A program made the position numbers and the translations under genes. The notes below the pieces were generated by a model. It was not told where the DNA came from and did no database searches. It saw only the letters and a program-made list of their open reading frames with translations. Positions 28,991-36,930 of a DNA stretch of 44,445 bases are shown here, piece after piece; position 1 is the first letter of the stretch; each line of letters starts with the position of its first letter. This DNA is from Croceibacterium sp. (GTDB lineage: Bacteria; Pseudomonadota; Alphaproteobacteria; Sphingomonadales; Sphingomonadaceae), in the NCBI GenBank assembly GCA_025450635.1, contig JANWHA010000059.1, positions 1 through 44,445 on the forward strand, in the 5' to 3' direction.

Positions 28991-29119
28991 GGCAAATCTC
29001 TCCTGGTCCCGGGCTAAGGAGCCCTGAGTGAGCAAGTCGCGGACGCCCTGCTTGTTCCCCGGTCCGGCGCCCAATTCGTCGGGGGTGACGATGAACCGGT
29101 GCATCGGTAGACGATCACC

Positions 29120-31180
29120 ATGCGCCCCGACCGGCTCAACCCGCTGTTCGCCGAAACCGACAGCCTCGAAGGCGTCGGCCCGAAGCTGAAGAAGCCGCTC
29201 GAGAAGCTCGGGCTCGCGCGGGTGCGCGACGTGATCTACCACCTGCCGGACCGCTTCGTGCAGCGCCGCGCGGTCGCCGATCTCGACCAGGCGAGCGAAG
29301 GCGAGCAGATCGTTGTCGCGCTGACCCCGGTCGAACACCGCGCGCCGCGCAACAACCGCGGGCCTTATCGTGTGCTGGCGCAGGATGCGAAGGGCAACAT
29401 CTGCGCGCTGACGTACTTCGGCCGCGCGAGCTACACCGCCAAGAAGCAGCTGCCGGTGGGCGAGACGCGTTGGGTCGGCGGCCGCCTCGACCGCTACGGC
29501 GACATGCTGCAGATCGTCCACCCTGACCACGTGGCTGAGAGCAGTGCCGGGCTGATGGGCCATCTGGTCGAGCCGGTTTACAGCCTGGCCGAGGGGCTGA
29601 CGCAGCCGAAAGTCGCCGATCTCGTCGCGCAATCGCTCACACGGGCCCCCGAGCTGCCTGAATGGATCGAGCCTGGCGTGCGCGACAAGCACAAATGGCC
29701 CGCCTGGCGCGACGCGATCGCGCTCGCCCACCGCAGCGAGCATCCCGAAGCGCGCGACCGGCTCGCCTACGATGAGTTACTGGCGAACAGCCTCGCGCTG
29801 CTGCTCGTCCGGGCCGACAACCGCCGTCGCAAAGGGCAGCCGCTGCAGGGCGACGGGCGGTGGCGCAGCAGGCTCTCGCTGCCGTTTCCCTTGACCGGCG
29901 CGCAACGGCGCTCGATCGGCGAGATCGAAGGCGACATGGCGCAGCCTTATCCGATGCTGCGCCTGCTGCAGGGCGATGTCGGCTCCGGCAAGACGGTGGT
30001 CGCGCTGGAAGCGATGCTGGTCGCGGTCGAGGCCGGCGCGCAGGTGGCGATGCTGGCGCCGACCGAGATCCTCGCCCGCCAGCATTATGAGACGCTGCGC
30101 CAACTCTCGGCACCGACGGGCGTCCAAGTCGCCCTTCTCACCGGGCGCGATAAGGGCCGGGCGCGCGAGAGCATCCTGATGGGGCTGATGGACGGCAGCA
30201 TCGACATTGTCGTCGGCACCCATGCCATCTTCCAGGAGGCTGTGAGCTACAAGAACCTCGGCCTGGTGGTGATCGACGAACAGCACCGCTTCGGCGTCTC
30301 GCAGCGCCTGCTGTTGACGCAGAAAGGCCGCACCACGCCGCACACCCTGTCGATGACGGCCACTCCGATCCCGCGCACGCTGGTCCTGGCGCAGTACGGT
30401 GAGATGGAAGTCAGCCAGCTCGACGAGATGCCACCCGGCCGCCAGGCGATCGACACCCGCGTGATCGCCCTCGAGCGCCTGCCGGAAGTGGTCGACGGCC
30501 TCGCGCGCCATCTCGAAGGCGGTCAGCAAGCCTATTGGGTGTGCCCGATGGTCCGCGAGCACGAGAGCGAGGATATCGCCGCGGCCGAAGCGCGCTATGC
30601 CGCGCTGAAAGCGCGCTTCGGCGACGAGGTCGTGCTGATCCACGGCCAGCTCAAACCCGAGCTGAAGGACGCCGGGATGGAGCGGTTCGCGTCGGGCGAT
30701 GCCAGGCTGCTCGTCGCCACCACCGTGATCGAGGTCGGGGTCGACGTGCCCGGCGCCACGCTGATGGTGATCGAGCAGGCCGAGCGCTTCGGTCTCGCCC
30801 AGCTCCACCAGTTGCGCGGGCGCGTGGGGCGGGGGAGCGCGAAATCGGTTTGCCTGCTATTAAGAAGCGGTCAACTTTCCGAGACCGGTAAACAGCGCCT
30901 GGCCTTGATGCGCGAGACGCAGGATGGCTTCCGCCTCGCCGAGGAGGACCTCAAGCTGCGCGGCGGCGGGGAGCTCCTCGGCACTCGCCAGTCCGGCGAC
31001 ACCCCGTTCCGCGTGGCCGAGCTCGACCAGATCCAGCGCCTGCTGCCGATCGCCCACGACGACGCGCGGCTGCTGGTCGAACGTGACGGCGGGCTGACCG
31101 AAGAGCGCGGCGAGGCGGCCCGGCTGCTGCTGTATCTGTTCGAGCGCGATTGGGGCGTGCAATTGCTGCGGGGTGGCTGA
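29120..31180 (+). CDS. recG: ATP-dependent DNA helicase RecG
   Basis: RecG remodels stalled replication forks and branch-migrates Holliday junctions. The 686-residue protein has the N-terminal wedge domain (VRDVIYHLPDRFVQRR, then the OB-fold GPYRVLAQDAKGNICAL). The superfamily 2 core has Walker A GDVGSGKTVVALEAML near residue 284, VIDEQHRFGV near 384 (DEQH box), SMTATPIPRTL and VATTVIEVGVDVPGA, and LRGRVGRG (motif VI). It ends with the RecG C-terminal signature GELLGTRQSGD. The length is standard. It is divergent from the hemerythrin gene. A long antisense ORF over it is a shadow. Confidence 0.96.
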   Translation: MRPDRLNPLFAETDSLEGVGPKLKKPLEKLGLARVRDVIYHLPDRFVQRRAVADLDQASEGEQIVVALTPVEHRAPRNNRGPYRVLAQDAKGNICALTYFGRASYTAKKQLPVGETRWVGGRLDRYGDMLQIVHPDHVAESSAGLMGHLVEPVYSLAEGLTQPKVADLVAQSLTRAPELPEWIEPGVRDKHKWPAWRDAIALAHRSEHPEARDRLAYDELLANSLALLLVRADNRRRKGQPLQGDGRWRSRLSLPFPLTGAQRRSIGEIEGDMAQPYPMLRLLQGDVGSGKTVVALEAMLVAVEAGAQVAMLAPTEILARQHYETLRQLSAPTGVQVALLTGRDKGRARESILMGLMDGSIDIVVGTHAIFQEAVSYKNLGLVVIDEQHRFGVSQRLLLTQKGRTTPHTLSMTATPIPRTLVLAQYGEMEVSQLDEMPPGRQAIDTRVIALERLPEVVDGLARHLEGGQQAYWVCPMVREHESEDIAAAEARYAALKARFGDEVVLIHGQLKPELKDAGMERFASGDARLLVATTVIEVGVDVPGATLMVIEQAERFGLAQLHQLRGRVGRGSAKSVCLLLRSGQLSETGKQRLALMRETQDGFRLAEEDLKLRGGGELLGTRQSGDTPFRVAELDQIQRLLPIAHDDARLLVERDGGLTEERGEAARLLLYLFERDWGVQLLRGG

Positions 31181-31224
31181 GGCATTCAGTCAGCGTCCAT
31201 ACCGATAGTGCTAGGCAATCGGGC

Positions 31225-31974
31225 ATGTACGCCTGGCACCCACCGCGCACCCTCTCAGCGGCATCGGCCGTGGCGATTGTCGCCGCGATGTGTGCGCTCC
31301 TGGTGCTCGGTCTCAATATCCAGCGGACGGCGCAAACGGCGCTGCACCTGGTTTCGGTCGATCTGACCGCCCGGCCACAACCCGTGCCGACCCACCGGCC
31401 CGAGGCCCCGAAGCCACACGCCAGCAAGCCAGCGGCCAAGCACGATGCATCGCCGCGCAATGTCCGCAACCAGGCGACGGCGGTCGTCGCGCCGCCGGTC
31501 AAGCCGATCATCCCGCCGCCCCCCGTCGTCACCGCGCCGAAAGCCGGGATCGGCGCTGCCGCCAACAACGGCGCCTCGAACCTGCGGGGTCCGGGTCAAG
31601 GCGCCGGAGGGACCGGGAACGGTTATGGTGGTGGAGGACTGGGCGGCGACGGGCACGGCAGCGGCGACGGCGATTCCGTCGAAGGGCCGGAGCGCACCCA
31701 AGGCAGCCTTCACTACAGCGACTTGCCCGACGGTATCTTGGCGCCCGGTCAGGAAGCGACCGTCGAGGTGGTCGACACGATCGAGGCCGACGGCCACGTC
31801 AGCCATTGCCGCGTCGAGCGCTCGAGCGGCTATCCGGTGCTCGACAACCTCGCCTGCCGGCTTAACGAGCAGCGTTACCACTACCGGCCGGCGCGCGACC
31901 GTTATGGACGGCCGACCTGGTCGCGCGAGGGGCACTCCGAAACCTGGATCGCCCGTGACGACGGCTCGCGGTAA
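31225..31974 (+). CDS. TonB-family energy-transducer-like protein
   Basis: A 249-residue periplasmic-spanning protein. One N-terminal membrane anchor (ASAVAIVAAMCALLVLG) is followed by a proline-rich stretch (PQPVPTHRPEAPKPHASKP), a glycine/asparagine-rich low-complexity stretch near residues 125-150, and a C-terminal TonB-like domain (VEVVDTIEADGHVSHCRVER, then GYPVLDNLACRLNEQRYHYR). It probably links an ExbBD-type motor to an outer-membrane transporter, but no exbB/exbD or receptor gene is adjacent. A cysteine pair in the C-terminal domain could form a disulfide. ATG 31225 is chosen since the membrane segment begins there. TGCTAGGCA (31209-31217) just upstream might be a -10 element. Confidence 0.75.
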   Translation: MYAWHPPRTLSAASAVAIVAAMCALLVLGLNIQRTAQTALHLVSVDLTARPQPVPTHRPEAPKPHASKPAAKHDASPRNVRNQATAVVAPPVKPIIPPPPVVTAPKAGIGAAANNGASNLRGPGQGAGGTGNGYGGGGLGGDGHGSGDGDSVEGPERTQGSLHYSDLPDGILAPGQEATVEVVDTIEADGHVSHCRVERSSGYPVLDNLACRLNEQRYHYRPARDRYGRPTWSREGHSETWIARDDGSR

Positions 31975-31989
31975 CGCCAACCCCGCCAA

Positions 31990-32097
31990 AGTGACATTCT
32001 CGGTCCCCAAGGCCACAATTCCGGGCGGATCGCTCGTCTCGGTGGGCAATGTGTCAATTTCGCCCGCCCGCACGGCGCACTGGCATTTTCGGCGGCA
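31990..32097. repeat. Three imperfect repeats resembling terminal repeats of an IS21-type element
   Basis: GACATTCTCGG (near 31992), GTCAATTTCGCC (near 32052) and GGCATTTTCGG (near 32082) share a G-N-CATTYTCGG-like core in the gap between the TonB-like and aldehyde dehydrogenase genes. Spaced repeats of this kind remind me of the multiple terminal repeats at IS21-family ends. No transposase is present, so at most this is a remnant. The resemblance is from memory and has not been aligned. Confidence 0.25.
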
Positions 32098-32113
32098 GCG
32101 TCCATATGGACGC
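32098..32113. promoter_or_regulatory. Perfect 16-base palindrome upstream of the aldehyde dehydrogenase gene
   Basis: GCGTCCATATGGACGC is a perfect palindrome with 8-base arms and no spacer, ending 26 bases before ATG 32140. Its size and position suit the operator of a dimeric repressor or activator acting at the promoter of the aldehyde dehydrogenase gene. No regulator gene is adjacent. Confidence 0.4.
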
Positions 32114-32139
32114 CGAGCTCACCCGGACAGGAAATCGCC

Positions 32140-33495
32140 ATGGCCACCACCGCGCAAACCGCCCCCGACATCGCCAGTGAAATCTCGCGCGTTTTCGAGC
32201 TGCAGCGTCAGCACCAATGGGATGTGAAGGCCTCGACCGCCGCCGATCGCAAGGACAAGCTGGCGAAGCTGAAGACGGCCGTTGTGGCCCACGCCGACGA
32301 TATCGTCGCCGCGGTGCGCAAGGACACGCGCAAGCCCGAGGGCGAGATCCGGGTCACCGAGATCATGAACGTCACCAACAATATCCAGCTCAACATCGAC
32401 GGCCTCGAGGACTGGATGAAGCCGACCGAGGTGACCCCGACGAACAACCCCAACGACAAGGGGCTGATCGTTTATGAGGCGCGCGGCGTGTGCCTGATCC
32501 TCGGCCCGTGGAACTTCCCGCTCGGGTTGGTCTTCGGCCCGCTCGCCGCGGCGGTCGCGGCCGGCAACTGCGCCATCGTCAAGCTGACGGACCTCTGCCC
32601 TAACACCGCCAAGATCGCCGGCGAGATCATCCGCGAAGTGTTCGAGGAAAACGAGGTCGCGCTGTTCGAAGGCGGCCTGGACGTGGCCGAGGCGCTGCTG
32701 GAGCTGCCGTTCAACCACATCTTCTTCACCGGCAGCACGCGCGTCGGCAAGATCGTGATGATGGCAGCGGCCAAGAACCTCGCCAGCGTGACGCTGGAGC
32801 TCGGCGGCAAATCGCCCGTGATCATCGACGAAGGCGCCAACGTCGAAGCGATCGGCGCCGCGCTCGCCGGGGCCAAGCAGTTCAACGGCGGCCAGGCGTG
32901 CATCTGCCCGGACTACGTTTTCGTTCGCGAGGACGAGCAGGACCGACTGGTCGAGGCCTTCCGCAGCAACGTCGAGAAGAATCTCTATAAAGATGGCGCG
33001 ATCAAGAAGGAGAGCATCGCCCAGATCGTCAACAAGGGCAATTTCGAGCGCGTGAAGGCGCTGTTCGATGACGCGGTCGAGAAAGGCGCCACAGTCGCCG
33101 TTGGTGGCGAACTGGATGAGAGCGATCTCACCATCCACCCGACGATGCTCACCGGCGTCACCCCGCAGATGAAGATCCTCCAGGAAGAGATTTTCGCGCC
33201 CATTCTGCCGGTGATGACCTACGACAACATCGACCAGGCGATCGGTTATATCGAGGCGCGCGACAAGCCGTTGGCGCTCTACGTGTTCAGCCCCGACGAT
33301 GCGAATGTCGACAAGGTCCTCAAGCGGACCTCATCGGGCGGCGTGACGGTCAACGGCGTGTTCTCGCACTACCTCGAAAACCGCCTGCCGTTCGGCGGCG
33401 TCAACGGCAGCGGCATGGGCAGCTACCACGGTTATTTCGGCTTCAAGGCGTTCTCGCACGAACGCGCCGTTTACGTGCACCAGAAAGCCGCCTGA
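32140..33495 (+). CDS. Aldehyde dehydrogenase, class 3 (ALDH3/coniferyl-aldehyde-dehydrogenase-like)
   Basis: A 451-residue NAD(P)-dependent aldehyde dehydrogenase that oxidises aldehydes to acids. Family motifs are CLILGPWNFPLGLVFGPLAA (cofactor loop), FFTGSTRVGKIVM, LELGGKSPVIID with the general-base Glu near residue 219, and GGQACICPDYVFV with the catalytic Cys near residue 252. The C-terminal SHYLENRLPFGGVNGSGMG is typical of the short ALDH3-like class, as is the total length. An AGGAA ribosome binding site precedes ATG 32140. It has an upstream palindrome and its own terminator, so it is probably a single-gene unit. Substrate unknown; medium-chain or aromatic aldehydes are likely for the class. 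Confidence 0.9.
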   Translation: MATTAQTAPDIASEISRVFELQRQHQWDVKASTAADRKDKLAKLKTAVVAHADDIVAAVRKDTRKPEGEIRVTEIMNVTNNIQLNIDGLEDWMKPTEVTPTNNPNDKGLIVYEARGVCLILGPWNFPLGLVFGPLAAAVAAGNCAIVKLTDLCPNTAKIAGEIIREVFEENEVALFEGGLDVAEALLELPFNHIFFTGSTRVGKIVMMAAAKNLASVTLELGGKSPVIIDEGANVEAIGAALAGAKQFNGGQACICPDYVFVREDEQDRLVEAFRSNVEKNLYKDGAIKKESIAQIVNKGNFERVKALFDDAVEKGATVAVGGELDESDLTIHPTMLTGVTPQMKILQEEIFAPILPVMTYDNIDQAIGYIEARDKPLALYVFSPDDANVDKVLKRTSSGGVTVNGVFSHYLENRLPFGGVNGSGMGSYHGYFGFKAFSHERAVYVHQKAA

Positions 33496-33514
33496 CCTGC
33501 CCGGAACGATGAAC

Positions 33515-33543
33515 AGGCCGGTCCGTTCTCGGCCGGCCTTTTT
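33515..33543 (+). terminator. Rho-independent terminator after the aldehyde dehydrogenase gene
   Basis: AGGCCGG (33515-33521) pairs with CCGGCCT (33533-33539) around an 11-base loop and runs directly into TTTTT. It begins 19 bases after the stop codon. This is the clearest intrinsic terminator in the window. Confidence 0.85.
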
Positions 33544-33545
33544 CA

Positions 33546-33574
33546 TTGCAGCGCAAGGTTCGCCTGCCTACACC
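33546..33574 (+). promoter_or_regulatory. Candidate promoter of lolC-lolD
   Basis: TTGCAG (33546-33551), a 17-base spacer and TACACC (33569-33574) follow the upstream terminator and precede the lolC start at 33607. The -35 resembles the TTGCAA of other promoter candidates here, while the -10 is weak. Confidence 0.3.
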
Positions 33575-33606
33575 GCCCGCCACCACAGTCAGGCAAGGTC
33601 CCCCGC

Positions 33607-34848
33607 TTGATCCTCTCCCCTTTCGAATGGACGATCGCCAAGCGCTACATGCTTCCCGGGCGCGGCGAGGCGTTCATCGCGCTGGTCGCCGGCATCAGCC
33701 TGGTCGCGGTGATGCTCGGGGTGGCGGCGTTGATCGTGGTCATGAGCGTGATGAACGGCTTTCGCGGCGAGCTGATCGACAAGATCGTCGGCCTCAACGG
33801 CCACGCCGTGATCCAGGGTTACGACCAGAAGATCGATAACTGGCAGCAGGTGCTGCAAGAAGTCCGCGCGACGCCCGGCGTGACGCGGGCGACGCCGCTG
33901 ATCGAGCAAGACCTGTTCGCCACCTTCAACGGCCGCGCCAGCGGCGTGATCGTGCGCGGCAACACGCCCCAGGACATCGCCAACCTCAAGCCGATGCTGA
34001 AGCAGGGCGACCTCTCGACGCTTCAGCCCGACGTCAACAACGTCGCCATCGGCTCCGGGCTCGCGCAGAACCTCGGCGTCGGCATCGGCGACACCATCAC
34101 GCTGATCAACCCGCAAGGCCGCTCCACGCCCTTCGGAACGATGCCGCGCGAGGTCGCCTACACCGTCACCGCGATCTTCGAGATCGGCGTCTACGATTAC
34201 GACAAAGCCTACGTCATCATGCCGATCCCCAACGCGCAGACGCTGCTGCTGACCGGCGACGCGATCGGCTTCATCGAAGTGAAGACGACCAACGCCGACA
34301 CCGTGCAGCAGACGCTCAAGCCGCTCGCCGACAAGCTCGCCGGACAGGCGGTGGTGACCACCTGGAAGCAGATGAACGCGAGCCTGTTCGACGCCTTGCA
34401 GGTCGAACGGGTGGCGATGTTCTTCATCCTGTCGATCATCGTCCTGGTCGCGGTGTTCAACATCCTCTCGTCGCTCATCATGCTGGTCCGCTCGAAGACG
34501 CGCGACATCGCCATCCTGCGCACGATGGGCGCAACGCGGAAGAGCCTGCTCAAGGTCTTCGTCACCGTGGGCTTCACTATCGGCGCGATCGGGATGGTCG
34601 CCGGGCTGATCCTCGGGGCGGTGATCCTGTATTTCCGCCTGCCGCTGGTGCACGTGATCGAACGGCTCACCGGCGAGAACTTGTGGGACCCCTCGGTCCG
34701 CTTCCTGACCGACCTTCCGTCGCGAACCGATCCGAGCCAGGTGATGGTCATCGTCCTCATGGCGCTGGCCCTGAGCTTCCTGGCGACGCTGTACCCGGCG
34801 TTGAAAGCCGCCAGCACCGATCCGGTGCAGGTGCTGCGATATGAGTGA
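33607..34848 (+). CDS. lolC: Lipoprotein-releasing ABC transporter permease LolC/E
   Basis: The permease of the LolCDE complex, which extracts outer-membrane lipoproteins from the inner membrane for transfer to LolA. The 413-residue protein has one N-terminal transmembrane segment ([20 protein letters not shown]), a large periplasmic domain, and three C-terminal transmembrane segments, including [20 protein letters not shown], followed by [20 protein letters not shown], the FtsX/LolC coupling helix. The start is TTG 33607, giving [14 protein letters not shown], which fits the family N-terminus. It overlaps lolD by eight bases. Only one permease gene is present, so it probably acts as a homodimer (LolF-like). 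Confidence 0.92.
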   Translation: MILSPFEWTIAKRYMLPGRGEAFIALVAGISLVAVMLGVAALIVVMSVMNGFRGELIDKIVGLNGHAVIQGYDQKIDNWQQVLQEVRATPGVTRATPLIEQDLFATFNGRASGVIVRGNTPQDIANLKPMLKQGDLSTLQPDVNNVAIGSGLAQNLGVGIGDTITLINPQGRSTPFGTMPREVAYTVTAIFEIGVYDYDKAYVIMPIPNAQTLLLTGDAIGFIEVKTTNADTVQQTLKPLADKLAGQAVVTTWKQMNASLFDALQVERVAMFFILSIIVLVAVFNILSSLIMLVRSKTRDIAILRTMGATRKSLLKVFVTVGFTIGAIGMVAGLILGAVILYFRLPLVHVIERLTGENLWDPSVRFLTDLPSRTDPSQVMVIVLMALALSFLATLYPALKAASTDPVQVLRYE

Positions 34849-35515
34849 CCCCGTCGTTCGCCTGACCGATCTCACCCGCAGCTTCGAGCAGGGCGGGGTA
34901 AGGATCGACGTGCTGCGCGGCGTAAACCTGACGGTGCAGCCCGGCGAGATCGTCGCGCTGCTCGGGCCATCCGGCTCGGGCAAGTCGACCCTGTTGCAGG
35001 CGGTCGGACTGCTCGAGGGCGGGTTCGGAGGGATGATCGAGATTGCCGGGACCGACGCCAGCAAGCTGCCGAGCTCTGAGCGTACCGCCTTGCGGCGCAA
35101 CCACCTTGGCTTCGTTTATCAGTTCCACCACCTGCTGCCGGATTTCAACGCCGAGGAGAACGTCATCCTGCCGCAACTCGTTGCCGGCCGGAACCGTGCC
35201 TCGGCCACCGAGCGGGCCCGCGAGCTGCTCGGCGCGCTGGGGCTCGCCCAACGCCTGGACCACAGGCCGAGCCAGCTTTCGGGCGGCGAGCAGCAGCGCG
35301 TCGCCGTGGCCCGCGCCCTCGCCAACAAGCCGCAACTAGTGCTCGCCGACGAGCCCACCGGCAACCTCGATGAGGCCACCGCCGACAAGGTGCTGGCCCA
35401 GTTCCTCGAGCTGGTCCGCGGGCAAGGCAGCGCGGCGTTGGTGGCAACGCACAACGAACGCCTGGCCCACAAGATGGACCGCATTGTCCGCCTGCACGAG
35501 GGGGTGCTGCACTAG
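34841..35515 (+). CDS. lolD: Lipoprotein-releasing system ATP-binding protein LolD
   Basis: The cytoplasmic ATPase of the Lol lipoprotein sorting complex. The 224-residue ABC protein has Walker [17 protein letters not shown], the Q-loop [18 protein letters not shown] (the LolD-type Q-loop), the signature [15 protein letters not shown] and Walker [14 protein letters not shown], and the switch His in VATHNERL. It is translationally coupled to lolC by an overlap. The length and the lack of a membrane domain match LolD. Confidence 0.94.
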   Translation: MSDPVVRLTDLTRSFEQGGVRIDVLRGVNLTVQPGEIVALLGPSGSGKSTLLQAVGLLEGGFGGMIEIAGTDASKLPSSERTALRRNHLGFVYQFHHLLPDFNAEENVILPQLVAGRNRASATERARELLGALGLAQRLDHRPSQLSGGEQQRVAVARALANKPQLVLADEPTGNLDEATADKVLAQFLELVRGQGSAALVATHNERLAHKMDRIVRLHEGVLH

Positions 35516-35605
35516 CTTTCCGTCGAAGCCTGTCGTCCGCTCGTCTGACCGGGCTTTCGCGCGTGGTGGGCAATGGCATATGGCCTGAAGCAACAGGGGG
35601 CCGAC

Positions 35606-36127
<522 letters not shown>

Positions 36128-36153
36128 CGGCAGCCCACTTCGCGGCGGGTCTA

Positions 36154-36801
36154 TCAGAGCGTTACGCTCCCCGCATCTGCGCCGATTACCGACGAGGGCG
36201 CAAACACCGCTGCGATAGGCGCGGTCACCGCCGCGACGATGATGTAGACGACGATCACGCCGATGATCGTCACCGCCGTATACCCGGCGGCCTTCTCCTT
36301 CGGCACCGCCATCATCGGCGTCACGCCGAGATAGAACAGGTAGATGCCGTAAAGGCTCGCCAGCAGGACGAGTATCCCGAGCGCGGGGACGAGGTTAAAC
36401 ACGCCCGCAACCCAGCCGGCGGTGTAGGCGTAGGCACACAGCCGGAAGGCGCGCTCGTAATTCGGCTGGCCGCCGAACTTGTCGGCCAGGAAGTTCGCGA
36501 CCCAAGCCACGAGGAAAATCCCCACCAGGCCGAGGACGTAGGAGGTGATCGCCGTCGCGATGCCCGACATCAGCGACGGATGGAAGCGGACGATGATGGC
36601 GTTGAAGCCGAACACCTGGCCGCCGATAAAGCCGCAGATCGGGCCAATGGCCGCCAGCGGCACGACGTAGCGCATGAACACGCTCTGCACCGACTCGGTC
36701 TCGCCGGCGATGACTGGCCATTCGGCGGTCGGTGAGACCAGGATTGCCTTGGCGCGGCCGACGATGCCGGACGCGGGTTCGCTCTGTTGAATCTCGCTCA
36801 T
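36154..36801 (-). CDS. YIP1 family integral membrane protein
   Basis: A 215-residue protein with about five transmembrane segments, for example RYVVPLAAIGPICGFIGGQV, SYVLGLVGIFLVAWVANFLA, LVPALGILVLLASLYGIYLF and AVTIIGVIVVYIIVAAV. The N-terminus SGIVGRAKAILVSPTAEWPV and the central segment NYERAFRLCAYAYTAGWVAG are typical of bacterial YIP1/DUF1282 proteins, whose function is unknown. A GGAGGT ribosome binding site just before ATG 36801 fixes the start; the track start at 36861 is upstream of it. It diverges from dnaE across 129 bases and converges with the lipocalin-like gene. Confidence 0.8.
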   Translation of the reverse strand: MSEIQQSEPASGIVGRAKAILVSPTAEWPVIAGETESVQSVFMRYVVPLAAIGPICGFIGGQVFGFNAIIVRFHPSLMSGIATAITSYVLGLVGIFLVAWVANFLADKFGGQPNYERAFRLCAYAYTAGWVAGVFNLVPALGILVLLASLYGIYLFYLGVTPMMAVPKEKAAGYTAVTIIGVIVVYIIVAAVTAPIAAVFAPSSVIGADAGSVTL

Positions 36802-36930
36802 GTACCTCCCCCATCGTTTCCGCTCGGGGGCCCGTGCAAATGCGCGGCAGTGCCGGCGCATCGGCGCTTTTCCCCAGCGACCGCGCGATCATAGCTTGAT
36901 CGGCGCCGAGCGCCATAACACATTCGCGCC

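Noticed and set aside
28991-29743. N-terminal extension of the hemerythrin ORF through the recG start
   Set aside because: The strong AGGAGAG site and family length support ATG 28990, and the extension is antisense to recG.
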